Source: an uncultured Oscillospiraceae bacterium (GTDB lineage Bacteria > Bacillota > Clostridia > Oscillospirales > Acutalibacteraceae). Taken from it: a DNA stretch of 46,691 bases. The translations under genes were made by a program, and so were the position numbers. The notes below the pieces were generated by a model. That model saw nothing but the letters and a program-made list of their open reading frames with translations. It ran no database searches and was not told the origin of the DNA. Numbering within the stretch: position 1 is the stretch's first letter; each line of letters opens with the position of its first letter. The stretch is taken from the NCBI GenBank assembly GCA_902489335.1, contig CABTZO010000002.1, positions 1-46,691 of the forward strand. The letters run 5' to 3'. Positions 1 through 7,516 of this stretch are shown here, in pieces.

Positions 1-895
1 ACCATAGAGAATTTGAAAACCCATTATCTTCTAAATTTTTGAGTGTGTCATTAAACTCATACATACTTGCATCCAAATTATCGAGAACAGAAAGAACAAA
101 AGCTTCCATTGTCTTTGGAAGAACGGCACTGCCATATTCCAACTTACCGTGGTGAGATAAAATCATATGTTCAAGTAGTTTTACTTTACCCTCTTTTATT
201 TTCATTTCTTTAGCTTTTGCCCTGATTATATTTGTTCCACGGACAATATGTCCGATCAATTGACCGTCAATTGTATATTCACCGGCAACTCCGTTTTCAT
301 CAAATTTAATTTCAAATAGTTTACCGATATCATGAAGCAACGCTGCGACAATAAGAACAGATCTGTTCAACATCGGATAAATTTCACAAATTTTATCTGC
401 AAGAACAGCCACCGTCAAAGTATGTAAAAGTAATCCTCCCCTCACCGCATGATGAAGAGAAATTGCAGCCGGAGCTATTAGATATTCATTTTTATAATCA
501 TCAAGCAATTGTAAGCATAAATTTGCGTAATCCTTGTCTTCAACTGATGAAGCAAGTTCAATACATCTATCATAAAGTTCGTTTCTGTCCTGTTTTACAG
601 TTAGGAGTAAACTGTCAACATCAAATTCGTCACTGTCATTTGTATGGCGAATTTTAGTTAAAATTATTTGAGGTTTATTATTGTAATCACCCAATTTACC
701 TTCAACATAAGCAATATCACCGTTGTCGAAATAAATTTCAGGAAAAGGAGACCACATAACAGCATCAATACTGTCATCTGAATCACTTAATGTCATTACA
801 AGTCTTTCTTTGTTACCGGAAGTCGCTATTCTAAATCCTTTTACAACAACGAAACCTTTACATGTATTCGAGCTTTTATCTTTAATAAAATTCAT
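1..895 (-). CDS. yhaM: YhaM-type 3'-5' exoribonuclease (OB + HD domains), partial
   Basis: The reading frame runs from an ATG at 895 off the left edge, giving 298 residues without a stop. The first ~90 residues look like an OB-fold nucleic-acid binding domain (VMTLSDSDDSIDAVMW, then IAYVEGKLGDYNNKPQI). An HD-type metal phosphohydrolase domain follows, with its ligands visible as LLLHTLTV, ALLHDIGKL, ILSHHGKLEYGS and LDNLDAS. This order is that of the YhaM/CBF1 family, which degrades RNA and single-stranded DNA from the 3' end in Gram-positive bacteria. The start is supported by GAAAGG at 906-911 on the minus strand and a strong promoter at 918-946. Only the extreme C-terminus should be missing, since the family is about 310-320 aa. 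The family assignment is firm; its role here is inferred. Confidence 0.9.
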   Translation of the reverse strand, partial: MNFIKDKSSNTCKGFVVVKGFRIATSGNKERLVMTLSDSDDSIDAVMWSPFPEIYFDNGDIAYVEGKLGDYNNKPQIILTKIRHTNDSDEFDVDSLLLTVKQDRNELYDRCIELASSVEDKDYANLCLQLLDDYKNEYLIAPAAISLHHAVRGGLLLHTLTVAVLADKICEIYPMLNRSVLIVAALLHDIGKLFEIKFDENGVAGEYTIDGQLIGHIVRGTNIIRAKAKEMKIKEGKVKLLEHMILSHHGKLEYGSAVLPKTMEAFVLSVLDNLDASMYEFNDTLKNLEDNGFSNSLW

Positions 896-917
896 AATAA
901 ACCAGCCTTTCAACTCA

Positions 918-946
918 ATAATAATAAAAGAAATTTGCATTGTCAA
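918..946 (-). promoter_or_regulatory. Sigma-A type promoter of yhaM
   Basis: Read on the minus strand, a perfect -35 TTGACA (941-946) is followed after 17 bases by TATTAT (918-923). It points at the YhaM start at 895. The repeat element at 994-1140 lies just upstream. Confidence 0.75.
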
Positions 947-993
947 ACAAACCATATCTATGTTTCATATTTTAGAATTTATACAAATCCTAT

Positions 994-1140
994 CCGTAGC
1001 CGAAGGTTATCAACCCTCGGTCCCTTTTCTATCCGGTAGCCCGGGATTATGGGCCCCGGGTGCATAGGTTAATCCGCAAACAAAATAATTCAATCAATAT
1101 ATTATTGCAACGGTCGATTAATAATCGCCCGCTACGGTGC
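994..1140. repeat. Palindrome-rich intergenic repeat, copy A, with CCGTAGC/GCTACGG ends
   Basis: This GC-rich block stands out in an AT-rich intergenic region. It begins with CCGTAGC (994-1000) and ends with the inverted GCTACGG (1131-1137). Inside are hairpin-forming units: CCGAAGGTT-ATC-AACCCTCGG (1000-1020), a CCCGGG pair around ATTATGGGC (1040-1060), and a CGATTA/TAATCG unit near 1114-1126. Related units occur at 23340-23460 and 35485-35656. It lies between the divergent yhaM and T-box/trpB promoters. No protein is plausible here. A MITE-like or REP-like element is my inference. Confidence 0.6.
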
Positions 1141-1167
1141 GATAGGGTCTAAACATAAACAACATAC

Positions 1168-1196
1168 TTGACAATGATTTTAAAAAGTGATTTAAT
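1168..1196 (+). promoter_or_regulatory. Sigma-A type promoter of the T-box/trpB2 operon
   Basis: A perfect TTGACA at 1168-1173 is followed by a 17-base spacer and TTTAAT at 1191-1196. Transcription would start near 1203, at the beginning of the T-box leader. Confidence 0.8.
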
Positions 1197-1202
1197 TTAG
1201 AC

Positions 1203-1463
1203 AAATCAATGACCGAAGAATAGTAGCAAGACAAGTTTTTATTTAGAGATACGCTGGTTGGTGAAAAGCGTTAAAAACCTTTTGTGAATGGACTTCGCGA
1301 GATGCGAGCAGAAATGCAAGCCGAAGAGGAAGCTTCGTTAAAAAGTCGGCATATGTTTGTATGTGCTTATTAAGTGGATGATAAAACATCAAGCAGGGTG
1401 GCACCGCAGGAAAACCTGTCCCGGCAAAGGCAATCAGCCTAAGCTTGGGACTTTTTTAGTCCC
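1203..1463 (+). promoter_or_regulatory. T-box riboswitch, tryptophan specifier
   Basis: The leader has the full T-box layout. The distal Stem I element AGAGATACGCTGGTTGGTG lies near 1245-1263. A GAA-TGG-A specifier site follows with the Trp codon TGG at 1289-1291. The T-box sequence AGGGTGGCACCGC is at 1395-1407. The antiterminator pairs GCAGG with CCTGT around AAAA (1405-1418). The competing terminator pairs GTCCCGGC (near 1418-1425) with GCTTGGGAC (1443-1451), followed by six T. Known T-box function is to read the charging state of the cognate tRNA, so uncharged tRNA-Trp should allow transcription of the TrpB gene at 1485. A second hairpin (GGGACT/AGTCCC) follows the T-tract and precedes the ribosome binding site. 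Confidence 0.93.
1418..1457 (+). terminator. T-box intrinsic terminator
   Basis: The arms GTCCCGGC and GCTTGGGAC pair with one bulge and are followed by a T6 tract at 1452-1457. The 5' arm overlaps the antiterminator, so the two structures exclude each other. Confidence 0.8.
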
Positions 1464-1484
1464 AAAAATAAGGAGGAAAAGAAA

Positions 1485-2858
1485 ATGAGTAAAGAAATAC
1501 CCTATAAAATTTATTTATCTGAAAAGGAAATTCCCACACAATGGTATAATCTGCGTGCAGATATGAAACAAAAACCTGCACCGCTTAGGAATCAAGACGG
1601 TACAATATGTTCAAAAGAAGATCTTGCTAAAGTTTTTTGTGATGACCTTGTAGATCAAGAATTGAATACAACCGATCCGTATATTGATATTCCTGAAGGT
1701 ATCAGATCTTTTTATAAAATGTATCGTCCCGCTCCGCTAATCAGAGCGTATTGTTTAGAAGAAAAACTACAAACTCCGGCACACATATATTATAAATTTG
1801 AGGGAAACAACACGAGCGGAAGCCATAAACTCAATTCTGCAATTGCTCAAGCCTATTATGCAAAGAAACAAGGATTGAAAGGTGTTACTACAGAAACCGG
1901 TGCGGGTCAATGGGGAACTGCTCTTTCGATGGCTTGTTCTTACTACGATTTGGATTGTAAGGTATTTATGGTTAAAGTTTCATACGAACAAAAACCATAT
2001 AGGCGTGAAGTTATGAGAACCTATGGGGCAAGTGTTACCCCTTCTCCCTCTACAACAACAGATGTGGGCAGAGCTATACTCAAAGAATTTCCGGGAACTA
2101 ACGGAAGTCTTGGCTGTGCGGTTTCGGAAGCTGTAGAAGTTGCAACAAAACTTGACGGTTACAGATATGTTTTGGGAAGTGTTTTAAATCAAGTTGCTCT
2201 GCATCAATCTGTTATAGGACTTGAAGCAAAGACAGCGCTTGAAAAATATGGCATTAAAATCGATACAATAATCGGTTGCGCAGGCGGCGGATCCAATCTT
2301 GCAGGACTGATTGCACCTTTTGCGGGAGAAATTTTAAGAAACGAAAACGAATATGATATAATTGCGGTAGAGCCTTCTTCCTGTCCAAGTTTCACAAGAG
2401 GAACCTATTCTTATGACTATTGTGATACCGGTCGAATTACTCCCCTTGCAAAAATGTATACTTTAGGCAGCAGCTTTATTCCGGCACCCGGTCATTCCGG
2501 CGGACTCAGATTTCACGGTATGAATCCGATGCTTTCTGAACTATATCATCAAAATATTATTCGTGCAGTAAGCGTAAAACAAACAGAAGTTTTCAAAAGT
2601 GCAGTTGAATTTGCAAGAATTGAGGGAATACTCCCTGCACCTGAAAGCAGTCATGCAATTGATGTTGCTATACAAGAGGCACTTAAATGCAAAGAAACCG
2701 GAGAATCCAAAAATATTCTTTTTGGTCTTACCGGAACGGGATATTTTGATATGGCAGCTTATCAAAATTACAACGACTCAACTCTAAAAGATTTCAACCT
2801 TACTGATGAAGATATCAGTAAATCATTGAAAAAATTACCTAAAATCGAGGAGAAATAA
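1485..2858 (+). CDS. trpB2: Tryptophan synthase beta chain, TrpB2 type
   Basis: The 457-aa product is a fold-type II PLP enzyme that condenses indole with serine to make tryptophan. The PLP lysine is Lys115 in NTSGSHKLNSAIAQ. The catalytic glutamate motif ETGAGQWG follows at ~137-144, and the phosphate-binding loop CAGGGSN is at ~265-271. The length of ~450 aa, the long N-terminal segment and the EGNNTSGSHK form point to the TrpB2 subfamily rather than the ~400-aa TrpB1 that pairs tightly with TrpA. No trpA or other trp gene is in the window, so the enzyme may salvage free indole. A GGAGG-containing site precedes ATG 1485. The Trp T-box upstream agrees with this function. The lysozyme gene follows with no gap. 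Confidence 0.93.
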   Translation: MSKEIPYKIYLSEKEIPTQWYNLRADMKQKPAPLRNQDGTICSKEDLAKVFCDDLVDQELNTTDPYIDIPEGIRSFYKMYRPAPLIRAYCLEEKLQTPAHIYYKFEGNNTSGSHKLNSAIAQAYYAKKQGLKGVTTETGAGQWGTALSMACSYYDLDCKVFMVKVSYEQKPYRREVMRTYGASVTPSPSTTTDVGRAILKEFPGTNGSLGCAVSEAVEVATKLDGYRYVLGSVLNQVALHQSVIGLEAKTALEKYGIKIDTIIGCAGGGSNLAGLIAPFAGEILRNENEYDIIAVEPSSCPSFTRGTYSYDYCDTGRITPLAKMYTLGSSFIPAPGHSGGLRFHGMNPMLSELYHQNIIRAVSVKQTEVFKSAVEFARIEGILPAPESSHAIDVAIQEALKCKETGESKNILFGLTGTGYFDMAAYQNYNDSTLKDFNLTDEDISKSLKKLPKIEEK

Positions 2859-4391
2859 TTGAAAAAAGAATCAATCGGCAGTGAAGAAATGAAAGATGTT
2901 TTAGCAGATATGTCTGTCGAAAAAACAAAATTTAATAATAAAAAATTAATTAGTTTGATTATAACAATCATTATTTCATTAATCACTCTTATTGTTGCGT
3001 CAGTATTGATATTTAGAACATATAAAAAGACTGCAAATGCTGAAGATAAGACTATCACGACTGTATCAACATCAACGACTGTTTCGCAAACAAACAAGCC
3101 GATTGAAAAAACTAAAGTTGATTTAGACGGATATGGTTATGCAAAAGGAATGAAAATTTTAGTAACCGATAAAGAAACAAAAAAAGTTCCCGGCAAAATC
3201 GAAGAAACCTTTGAAATTGAAGTTGTATCACCAAAAAACAAAAAGACAAAATATAAAGATGACGACAAAGACGGAATGATAACAATAGACAATTTGGATG
3301 CGGGAGAATACAAGGTTAATCTTATTTCGTCGCATAATCTTTTTGATTTTGATAATAAAACAAAGAATATTAAAGTTTCTGATAAACCGGTTTACAAAGC
3401 AAATAAAAATATAAATAAAATTGTAAAACTTTCTACCGGCAAAGAAAAAGACATGCCTAAAAAGACATATAAATCAAAGTATTCCGCTCCAAAAGACACT
3501 GTGCCACCCCCGACTCCCGGTACAAATACGACAAAGCCTTCAACCACAAATCATAATTCGTCTAATCCCGGCTCAAACACACCCGGACCATCAAATCCCT
3601 CTGTTATACCAAACGGATTTATGATAAAAAACGGAAAAACCTATTATTATAATAACGGCAGTCCTATTTTAGGACCACAGGTAATAAACAGGGTTTGTTA
3701 CAACTTTGGATCAAATGGATATTTAGATTACACGATAGGTGTTGATATTTCCAAATGGCAAGGCAATATTAATTTTGCAAGTCTTAAGCAGGCAGGTTAT
3801 AAAAAGGTTATAATGCGAAGTGGTTTCAGAGGTTGGGGAACCACCGGTGCGGTCAAACAAGATAATATGGTTTCTCAATACTTAACTCAAGCAAAAGCCC
3901 AAGGTCTTGAAATTCACCTGTATTTCTTCAGTCAGGCAATTAACGAACAGGAAGCAATAGAAGAAGCAAGTCAATGTATAGCGCTTGCCAAAAAATATAA
4001 TTTGAGAAATCCGGTTATCTTCATAGATACAGAAGCTTCCGGAGCTCCCGGGGGTACCGGTCGCGCAGATAGGCTCAGCAGACAAGTAAGAACAGACGTC
4101 GTTAAAGCTTTTTGCACGACTGCAAAAAACTCCGGCTACAGAACCGGAGTGTATGCAAGTTCATATTTTTTCAGGGATAATTTAGATATAAATAAAATTC
4201 CCGCATTTGCAAACATTTGGGTTGCCGATTATCCCGACAGCCGTTATCCCGCAAAATTTCCGGATAAACCGCCAAGATACCCTTATTTCAGTAAAAGACC
4301 TCCTCAAATTTGGCAGGTATGTTCGGACGGCAGAATACCGGGCATTAACGGTAACGTTGACTGCAACAGATTCTACGGCTTTATAGGTTAA
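2859..4391 (+). CDS. Membrane-anchored or secreted GH25 lysozyme
   Basis: The 510-aa protein starts with TTG directly after the trpB2 stop; GAGGAG eight bases upstream supports this start. A single membrane segment lies at ~30-52. Next is a domain at ~85-195 with a DKDGMITIDNLDAGEYKV motif, like CnaB/SpaA-type beta-sandwiches. A Pro/Thr/Ser/Asn-rich linker and a cell-wall-binding-like segment (NGKTYYYNNGSPILG, ~255-270) follow. Residues ~293-510 are a glycosyl hydrolase family 25 domain: VDISKWQG with Asp296, FIDTEAS with Asp390 and Glu392 at the acidic catalytic site, and a terminal IWQVCSDGRIPG...VDCN motif. The family cleaves the MurNAc-GlcNAc bond of peptidoglycan. Position suggests co-transcription with trpB2 under the T-box. 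Its stop codon shares TTAA with the stop of the convergent next gene. Confidence 0.9.
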   Translation: MKKESIGSEEMKDVLADMSVEKTKFNNKKLISLIITIIISLITLIVASVLIFRTYKKTANAEDKTITTVSTSTTVSQTNKPIEKTKVDLDGYGYAKGMKILVTDKETKKVPGKIEETFEIEVVSPKNKKTKYKDDDKDGMITIDNLDAGEYKVNLISSHNLFDFDNKTKNIKVSDKPVYKANKNINKIVKLSTGKEKDMPKKTYKSKYSAPKDTVPPPTPGTNTTKPSTTNHNSSNPGSNTPGPSNPSVIPNGFMIKNGKTYYYNNGSPILGPQVINRVCYNFGSNGYLDYTIGVDISKWQGNINFASLKQAGYKKVIMRSGFRGWGTTGAVKQDNMVSQYLTQAKAQGLEIHLYFFSQAINEQEAIEEASQCIALAKKYNLRNPVIFIDTEASGAPGGTGRADRLSRQVRTDVVKAFCTTAKNSGYRTGVYASSYFFRDNLDINKIPAFANIWVADYPDSRYPAKFPDKPPRYPYFSKRPPQIWQVCSDGRIPGINGNVDCNRFYGFIG

Positions 4392-5284
4392 AACAAAGAA
4401 TTCGGATATTCGCCGTTTTCAACAAGCTTTTTAATATTTGATTTAACGGTTTCGGTGTCTTCTCTGTAAGTTACACCGAACCATTTTTCGTCTGTTGTTA
4501 AAAGTTCAACGGTAACCTTTTTTGCTTTGAGTAACTTATCAATTTCAATCGGAATTAAAAATTCTGTTTTTATGTCTCCTTCTTCAAGTGACGATAAAAA
4601 TTCAGGAAAAGCTTTTTCTAAAGATTCAAACATTTTTTGATGAAAGCACCAAAAATTCATTGAAACCGGTGTTTCTTCGTCTAAAAATCTGTTTTCGGGT
4701 TCAACAAAAGGTCTGTTGTCCTTTTTGATTATATTTGAAGTCTCGTTTATCTCAAAAACTGTTTCATTATCTTTAGACACAACAACACCTCTTGTAACAC
4801 CACCGTTATCAGAGAGTGTATTTTTTATTTTATATGACAAAAGTCCGACTTTATCTCTTGAATTTTTAATTTCATCAAGATATTTTGATGCAATTTCAAA
4901 ACTTTCGCGTCCATAAAAATCATCGGCATTTATTACGGCAAACGGTTCATTTACTACATCTTTACAGATTAAAATTGCCTGAGCCGTTCCCCAGGGCTTT
5001 GTTCTGTTTAGAACTTTATAGGGCTTGGGAATATCGTTTATGTCCTGGTAAACATAATGAATCTCAACATTTTCAATTAAAATGTTTTCAACAAGTTTCT
5101 TGAAGTCTTTTTCAATATCTTTTCTTATAACAAATACAATTTTATTGAATCCTGCTTTTATACTGTCATATATACTATAATGAATTATTATTTCTCCGTT
5201 TGGACCGACCGGTTCAATCTGTTTCACAGATCCGCCAAAACGACTACCTATTCCGGCTGCCATAATAATTAAAGTTTTTTTCAT
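4388..5284 (-). CDS. Sugar-phosphate nucleotidyltransferase family protein
   Basis: The 298-aa protein opens with the nucleotide-binding signature MAAGIGSRFGG at ~8-18, followed by KQIEPVGPNGEIIIHYSIYD. A metal-binding INADDFYG motif is at ~118-125, and the C-terminal half contains SMNFWCFHQ. This is the NTP_transferase fold that joins a sugar 1-phosphate to an NTP. The substrate cannot be read from the sequence, and no sugar-modifying genes are adjacent. It is transcribed alone, convergent with the lysozyme gene (4-base overlap) and divergent from the YcxB-like gene. Confidence 0.8.
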   Translation of the reverse strand: MKKTLIIMAAGIGSRFGGSVKQIEPVGPNGEIIIHYSIYDSIKAGFNKIVFVIRKDIEKDFKKLVENILIENVEIHYVYQDINDIPKPYKVLNRTKPWGTAQAILICKDVVNEPFAVINADDFYGRESFEIASKYLDEIKNSRDKVGLLSYKIKNTLSDNGGVTRGVVVSKDNETVFEINETSNIIKKDNRPFVEPENRFLDEETPVSMNFWCFHQKMFESLEKAFPEFLSSLEEGDIKTEFLIPIEIDKLLKAKKVTVELLTTDEKWFGVTYREDTETVKSNIKKLVENGEYPNSLF

Positions 5285-5324
5285 TTTCTTGTTCCTTTCA
5301 CTTTTCTTGTAATTATTATAATTT

Positions 5325-5342
5325 ACAAAATCTGTATTTTGT
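5325..5342. promoter_or_regulatory. Inverted repeat in a divergent intergenic region, possible operator
   Basis: ACAAAAT and ATTTTGT flank a 4-base centre (CTGT). The repeat sits between the nucleotidyltransferase start (5284) and the YcxB-like start (5382). A TATAAT for the minus-strand gene lies immediately beside it. The operator role is inferred and the bases are AT-rich. Confidence 0.3.
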
Positions 5343-5381
5343 GTTATTCTATCACTTGAATTAATATACGGAAGTGATTTA

Positions 5382-5879
5382 ATGGAACTCGTTTTTTACT
5401 ATAAAAGAAGCGAATATATAAACGCAAAATTTAAATATATCAATCATCTGAAAATAATACCCGCTTACCTTTATATTATTTTCTGCCTTCTTGTTGTAGG
5501 CGCGATTGTTTTTATGGCAACAAAGATTTTTATTGCCGGGGGAATTTTGCTTGCGCTCGTGCTCGCATTGTTACTTTTTTACCTTTCACTTACAGTCTTT
5601 ATACCTCTTTCCGATTTCAACAAATCGGATTTACTAAAAGAGGAACAGCACATAATATTCGATAATAATGAAGTGCAACTTCTTTATAACGGCATGCAAA
5701 TTTATAAAGACCTATCAGATTATAAAGCTCTTTATGAAAGTAAAAAATATTTTTATTTCGTCCTAAACACAAATCAATATACACTCATACCAAAAAGACT
5801 TTTTGATGATCCTGAAGATGAGAAGCTACTTCGTGAAATCTATATTGACGGAACTCAAGGCGCATATAAATCGATATAA
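5382..5879 (+). CDS. YcxB-like membrane protein
   Basis: The 165-aa protein has two hydrophobic segments at about 25-50 and 51-72, then a soluble C-terminal part. That part carries the pattern of YcxB-like domains: IIFDNNEVQLLYNG, then YFYFVLNTNQYTLIPKRLF. These proteins usually have two membrane helices followed by a PH-like domain, and their function is unknown. The gene is alone on its strand and ends one base before the convergent glnS stop. No terminator was seen between them. Confidence 0.7.
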   Translation: MELVFYYKRSEYINAKFKYINHLKIIPAYLYIIFCLLVVGAIVFMATKIFIAGGILLALVLALLLFYLSLTVFIPLSDFNKSDLLKEEQHIIFDNNEVQLLYNGMQIYKDLSDYKALYESKKYFYFVLNTNQYTLIPKRLFDDPEDEKLLREIYIDGTQGAYKSI

Positions 5880-5880
5880 T

Positions 5881-7515
5881 TTATTTCCACGAAGACCTAA
5901 GAGCTACAGTCATATTAAATACAGGATTTTCGTCAGTTGAATCATAATCTTTACAGAAATATCCTTTTCTCATAAATTGAAAATTTTCATACAACTTGGC
6001 ATTTTTAAGTTCACTCTCGAGTTTGCAATTTTGCAAAATTGTGAGTGAATTTTCGTTTATTACATCTTTCAACGAAACATCGGGCGCTGCGGGATTTTCC
6101 ACTTTAAATAATCTGTCGTAAATTCTGATTTCAGCATCAAAACAATTATTTGCATCAACATAATGAATTGTTCCTTTGACCTTTCTTTTATCCGGTGTTG
6201 TTCCACCCTTGCTTTCAGGATCATAGGTACAATGAACAGTCGTAACATTACCGTTTTCATCAATGTCATAAGATGTTGCAGTTACATAATATGCGCCAAT
6301 AAGTCTAACTTCATTTCCAACAAAAAGACGGAAATATTTTTTAGGAGGATTAACGGAAAAATCCTCTCTTTCAATGTAAAGCTCACGAGAAAAAGTCATC
6401 TTTTTCATTTGAGCATTTTCGTCATTTGGATTGCTGCTTACTTCAATTGTTTCGGATTTGCCCTTCGGATAATTGTCTATTATAAGTTTAATCGGATCTA
6501 AAACTGCCATTGCCCTTTTGGCGTGCATATTCAGATCATCTCTGACACAGCCCTCCAAAACATCATAATCTACAATGCTGTTTGCCTTTGAAAGTCCGAT
6601 TTGCTCGCAAAAGTTTCTTATGGCGGAAGGTGTATATCCTCTCCTTCTCATAGCACACAAGGTCGCCATTCTTGGATCATCCCAACCCGAAACTATGTTG
6701 TTTTCAACCAAAAAGAGATTTTTTCTCTTACTTGTAATGCAATAGTTGAGATTAAGCCTTGCAAATTCTATTTGTTTTGGTTTTTCTTCTATATCACATT
6801 TTTCCAAAAACCAATTATAAAGCGGTCTGTTATTCTCAAATTCCAAAGTGCAAAAAGAGTGAGTAACTTTTTCATATGCATCGGACAAAGGATGCGTAAA
6901 ATCATACATGGGGTAAATGCACCACTTATCTTTTGTTACAGGGTGTTCCATGTGGTTTATTCTATAAATTACAGGGTCGCGCATATTTATGTTCGGGTCC
7001 GCCATGTCAATTTTGGCTCTTAATACCTTTTCACCGTCGGCAAATTCCCCGTTTTTCATTCTTTCAAACAATTCAAGATTTTCTTCAATACTTCTGTCTC
7101 TGTATGGACTGTTTTTACCGGGTTCTGTAAGTGTTCCGCGATATTCTCTTATTTCGTCCGCGTTCAAATCGCACACATAGGCAAGACCTTTATTTATAAG
7201 CTTAATCGCACAATCGTAAAGAAAATCAAAATATTCGGAAGCCGAAAAAACATTTTCATAGTCAAATCCGAGCCAATGAATATCATCTTCAATGCTCTTC
7301 ATATACTCTTCATATCGTTTTTTAGGATTTGTATCATCGAAACGCAGGTTACAGATTCCGTTATATTTTTTTGCCGCCATAAAATCCATATAAATAGCCT
7401 TTGCATGTCCTATATGCAAATGACCACTCGGTTCCGGCGGAAATCTTGTCTGAACTTTGTTATAAACACCGTCTTCTAAATCTTTGTCAATTATGTCGTA
7501 AATAAAATTATCCAT
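5881..7515 (-). CDS. glnS: Glutaminyl-tRNA synthetase
   Basis: The 544-aa product is a class Ib synthetase that charges tRNA-Gln directly. The HIGH region reads PPEPSGHLHIGHAKA at ~26-40 and the KMSKS-like loop is ITSKRK at ~260-265, followed by NNIVSGWDDPRM. The C-terminal half has the beta-barrel anticodon-binding domains of GlnRS (YFRLFVGNEVRL and CTYDPESKGGTTPDKRKVKG). The length matches bacterial GlnRS. The gene starts one base after gltX stops, so both are translated from one transcript. Direct GlnRS is less common in Firmicutes, where Gln-tRNA is usually made by GatCAB. Confidence 0.97.
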   Translation of the reverse strand: MDNFIYDIIDKDLEDGVYNKVQTRFPPEPSGHLHIGHAKAIYMDFMAAKKYNGICNLRFDDTNPKKRYEEYMKSIEDDIHWLGFDYENVFSASEYFDFLYDCAIKLINKGLAYVCDLNADEIREYRGTLTEPGKNSPYRDRSIEENLELFERMKNGEFADGEKVLRAKIDMADPNINMRDPVIYRINHMEHPVTKDKWCIYPMYDFTHPLSDAYEKVTHSFCTLEFENNRPLYNWFLEKCDIEEKPKQIEFARLNLNYCITSKRKNLFLVENNIVSGWDDPRMATLCAMRRRGYTPSAIRNFCEQIGLSKANSIVDYDVLEGCVRDDLNMHAKRAMAVLDPIKLIIDNYPKGKSETIEVSSNPNDENAQMKKMTFSRELYIEREDFSVNPPKKYFRLFVGNEVRLIGAYYVTATSYDIDENGNVTTVHCTYDPESKGGTTPDKRKVKGTIHYVDANNCFDAEIRIYDRLFKVENPAAPDVSLKDVINENSLTILQNCKLESELKNAKLYENFQFMRKGYFCKDYDSTDENPVFNMTVALRSSWK

Positions 7516-7516
7516 A

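Noticed and set aside
810..1067. Open frame of 85 codons over the yhaM start and repeat A
   Set aside because: It runs antisense to the yhaM N-terminus and promoter and ends in repeat units; no ribosome binding site.
1445..1463. GGGACT/AGTCCC hairpin as the T-box terminator
   Set aside because: Its T-run is in the loop and A follows the stem; the GTCCCGGC/GCTTGGGAC hairpin followed by T6 is the better terminator.
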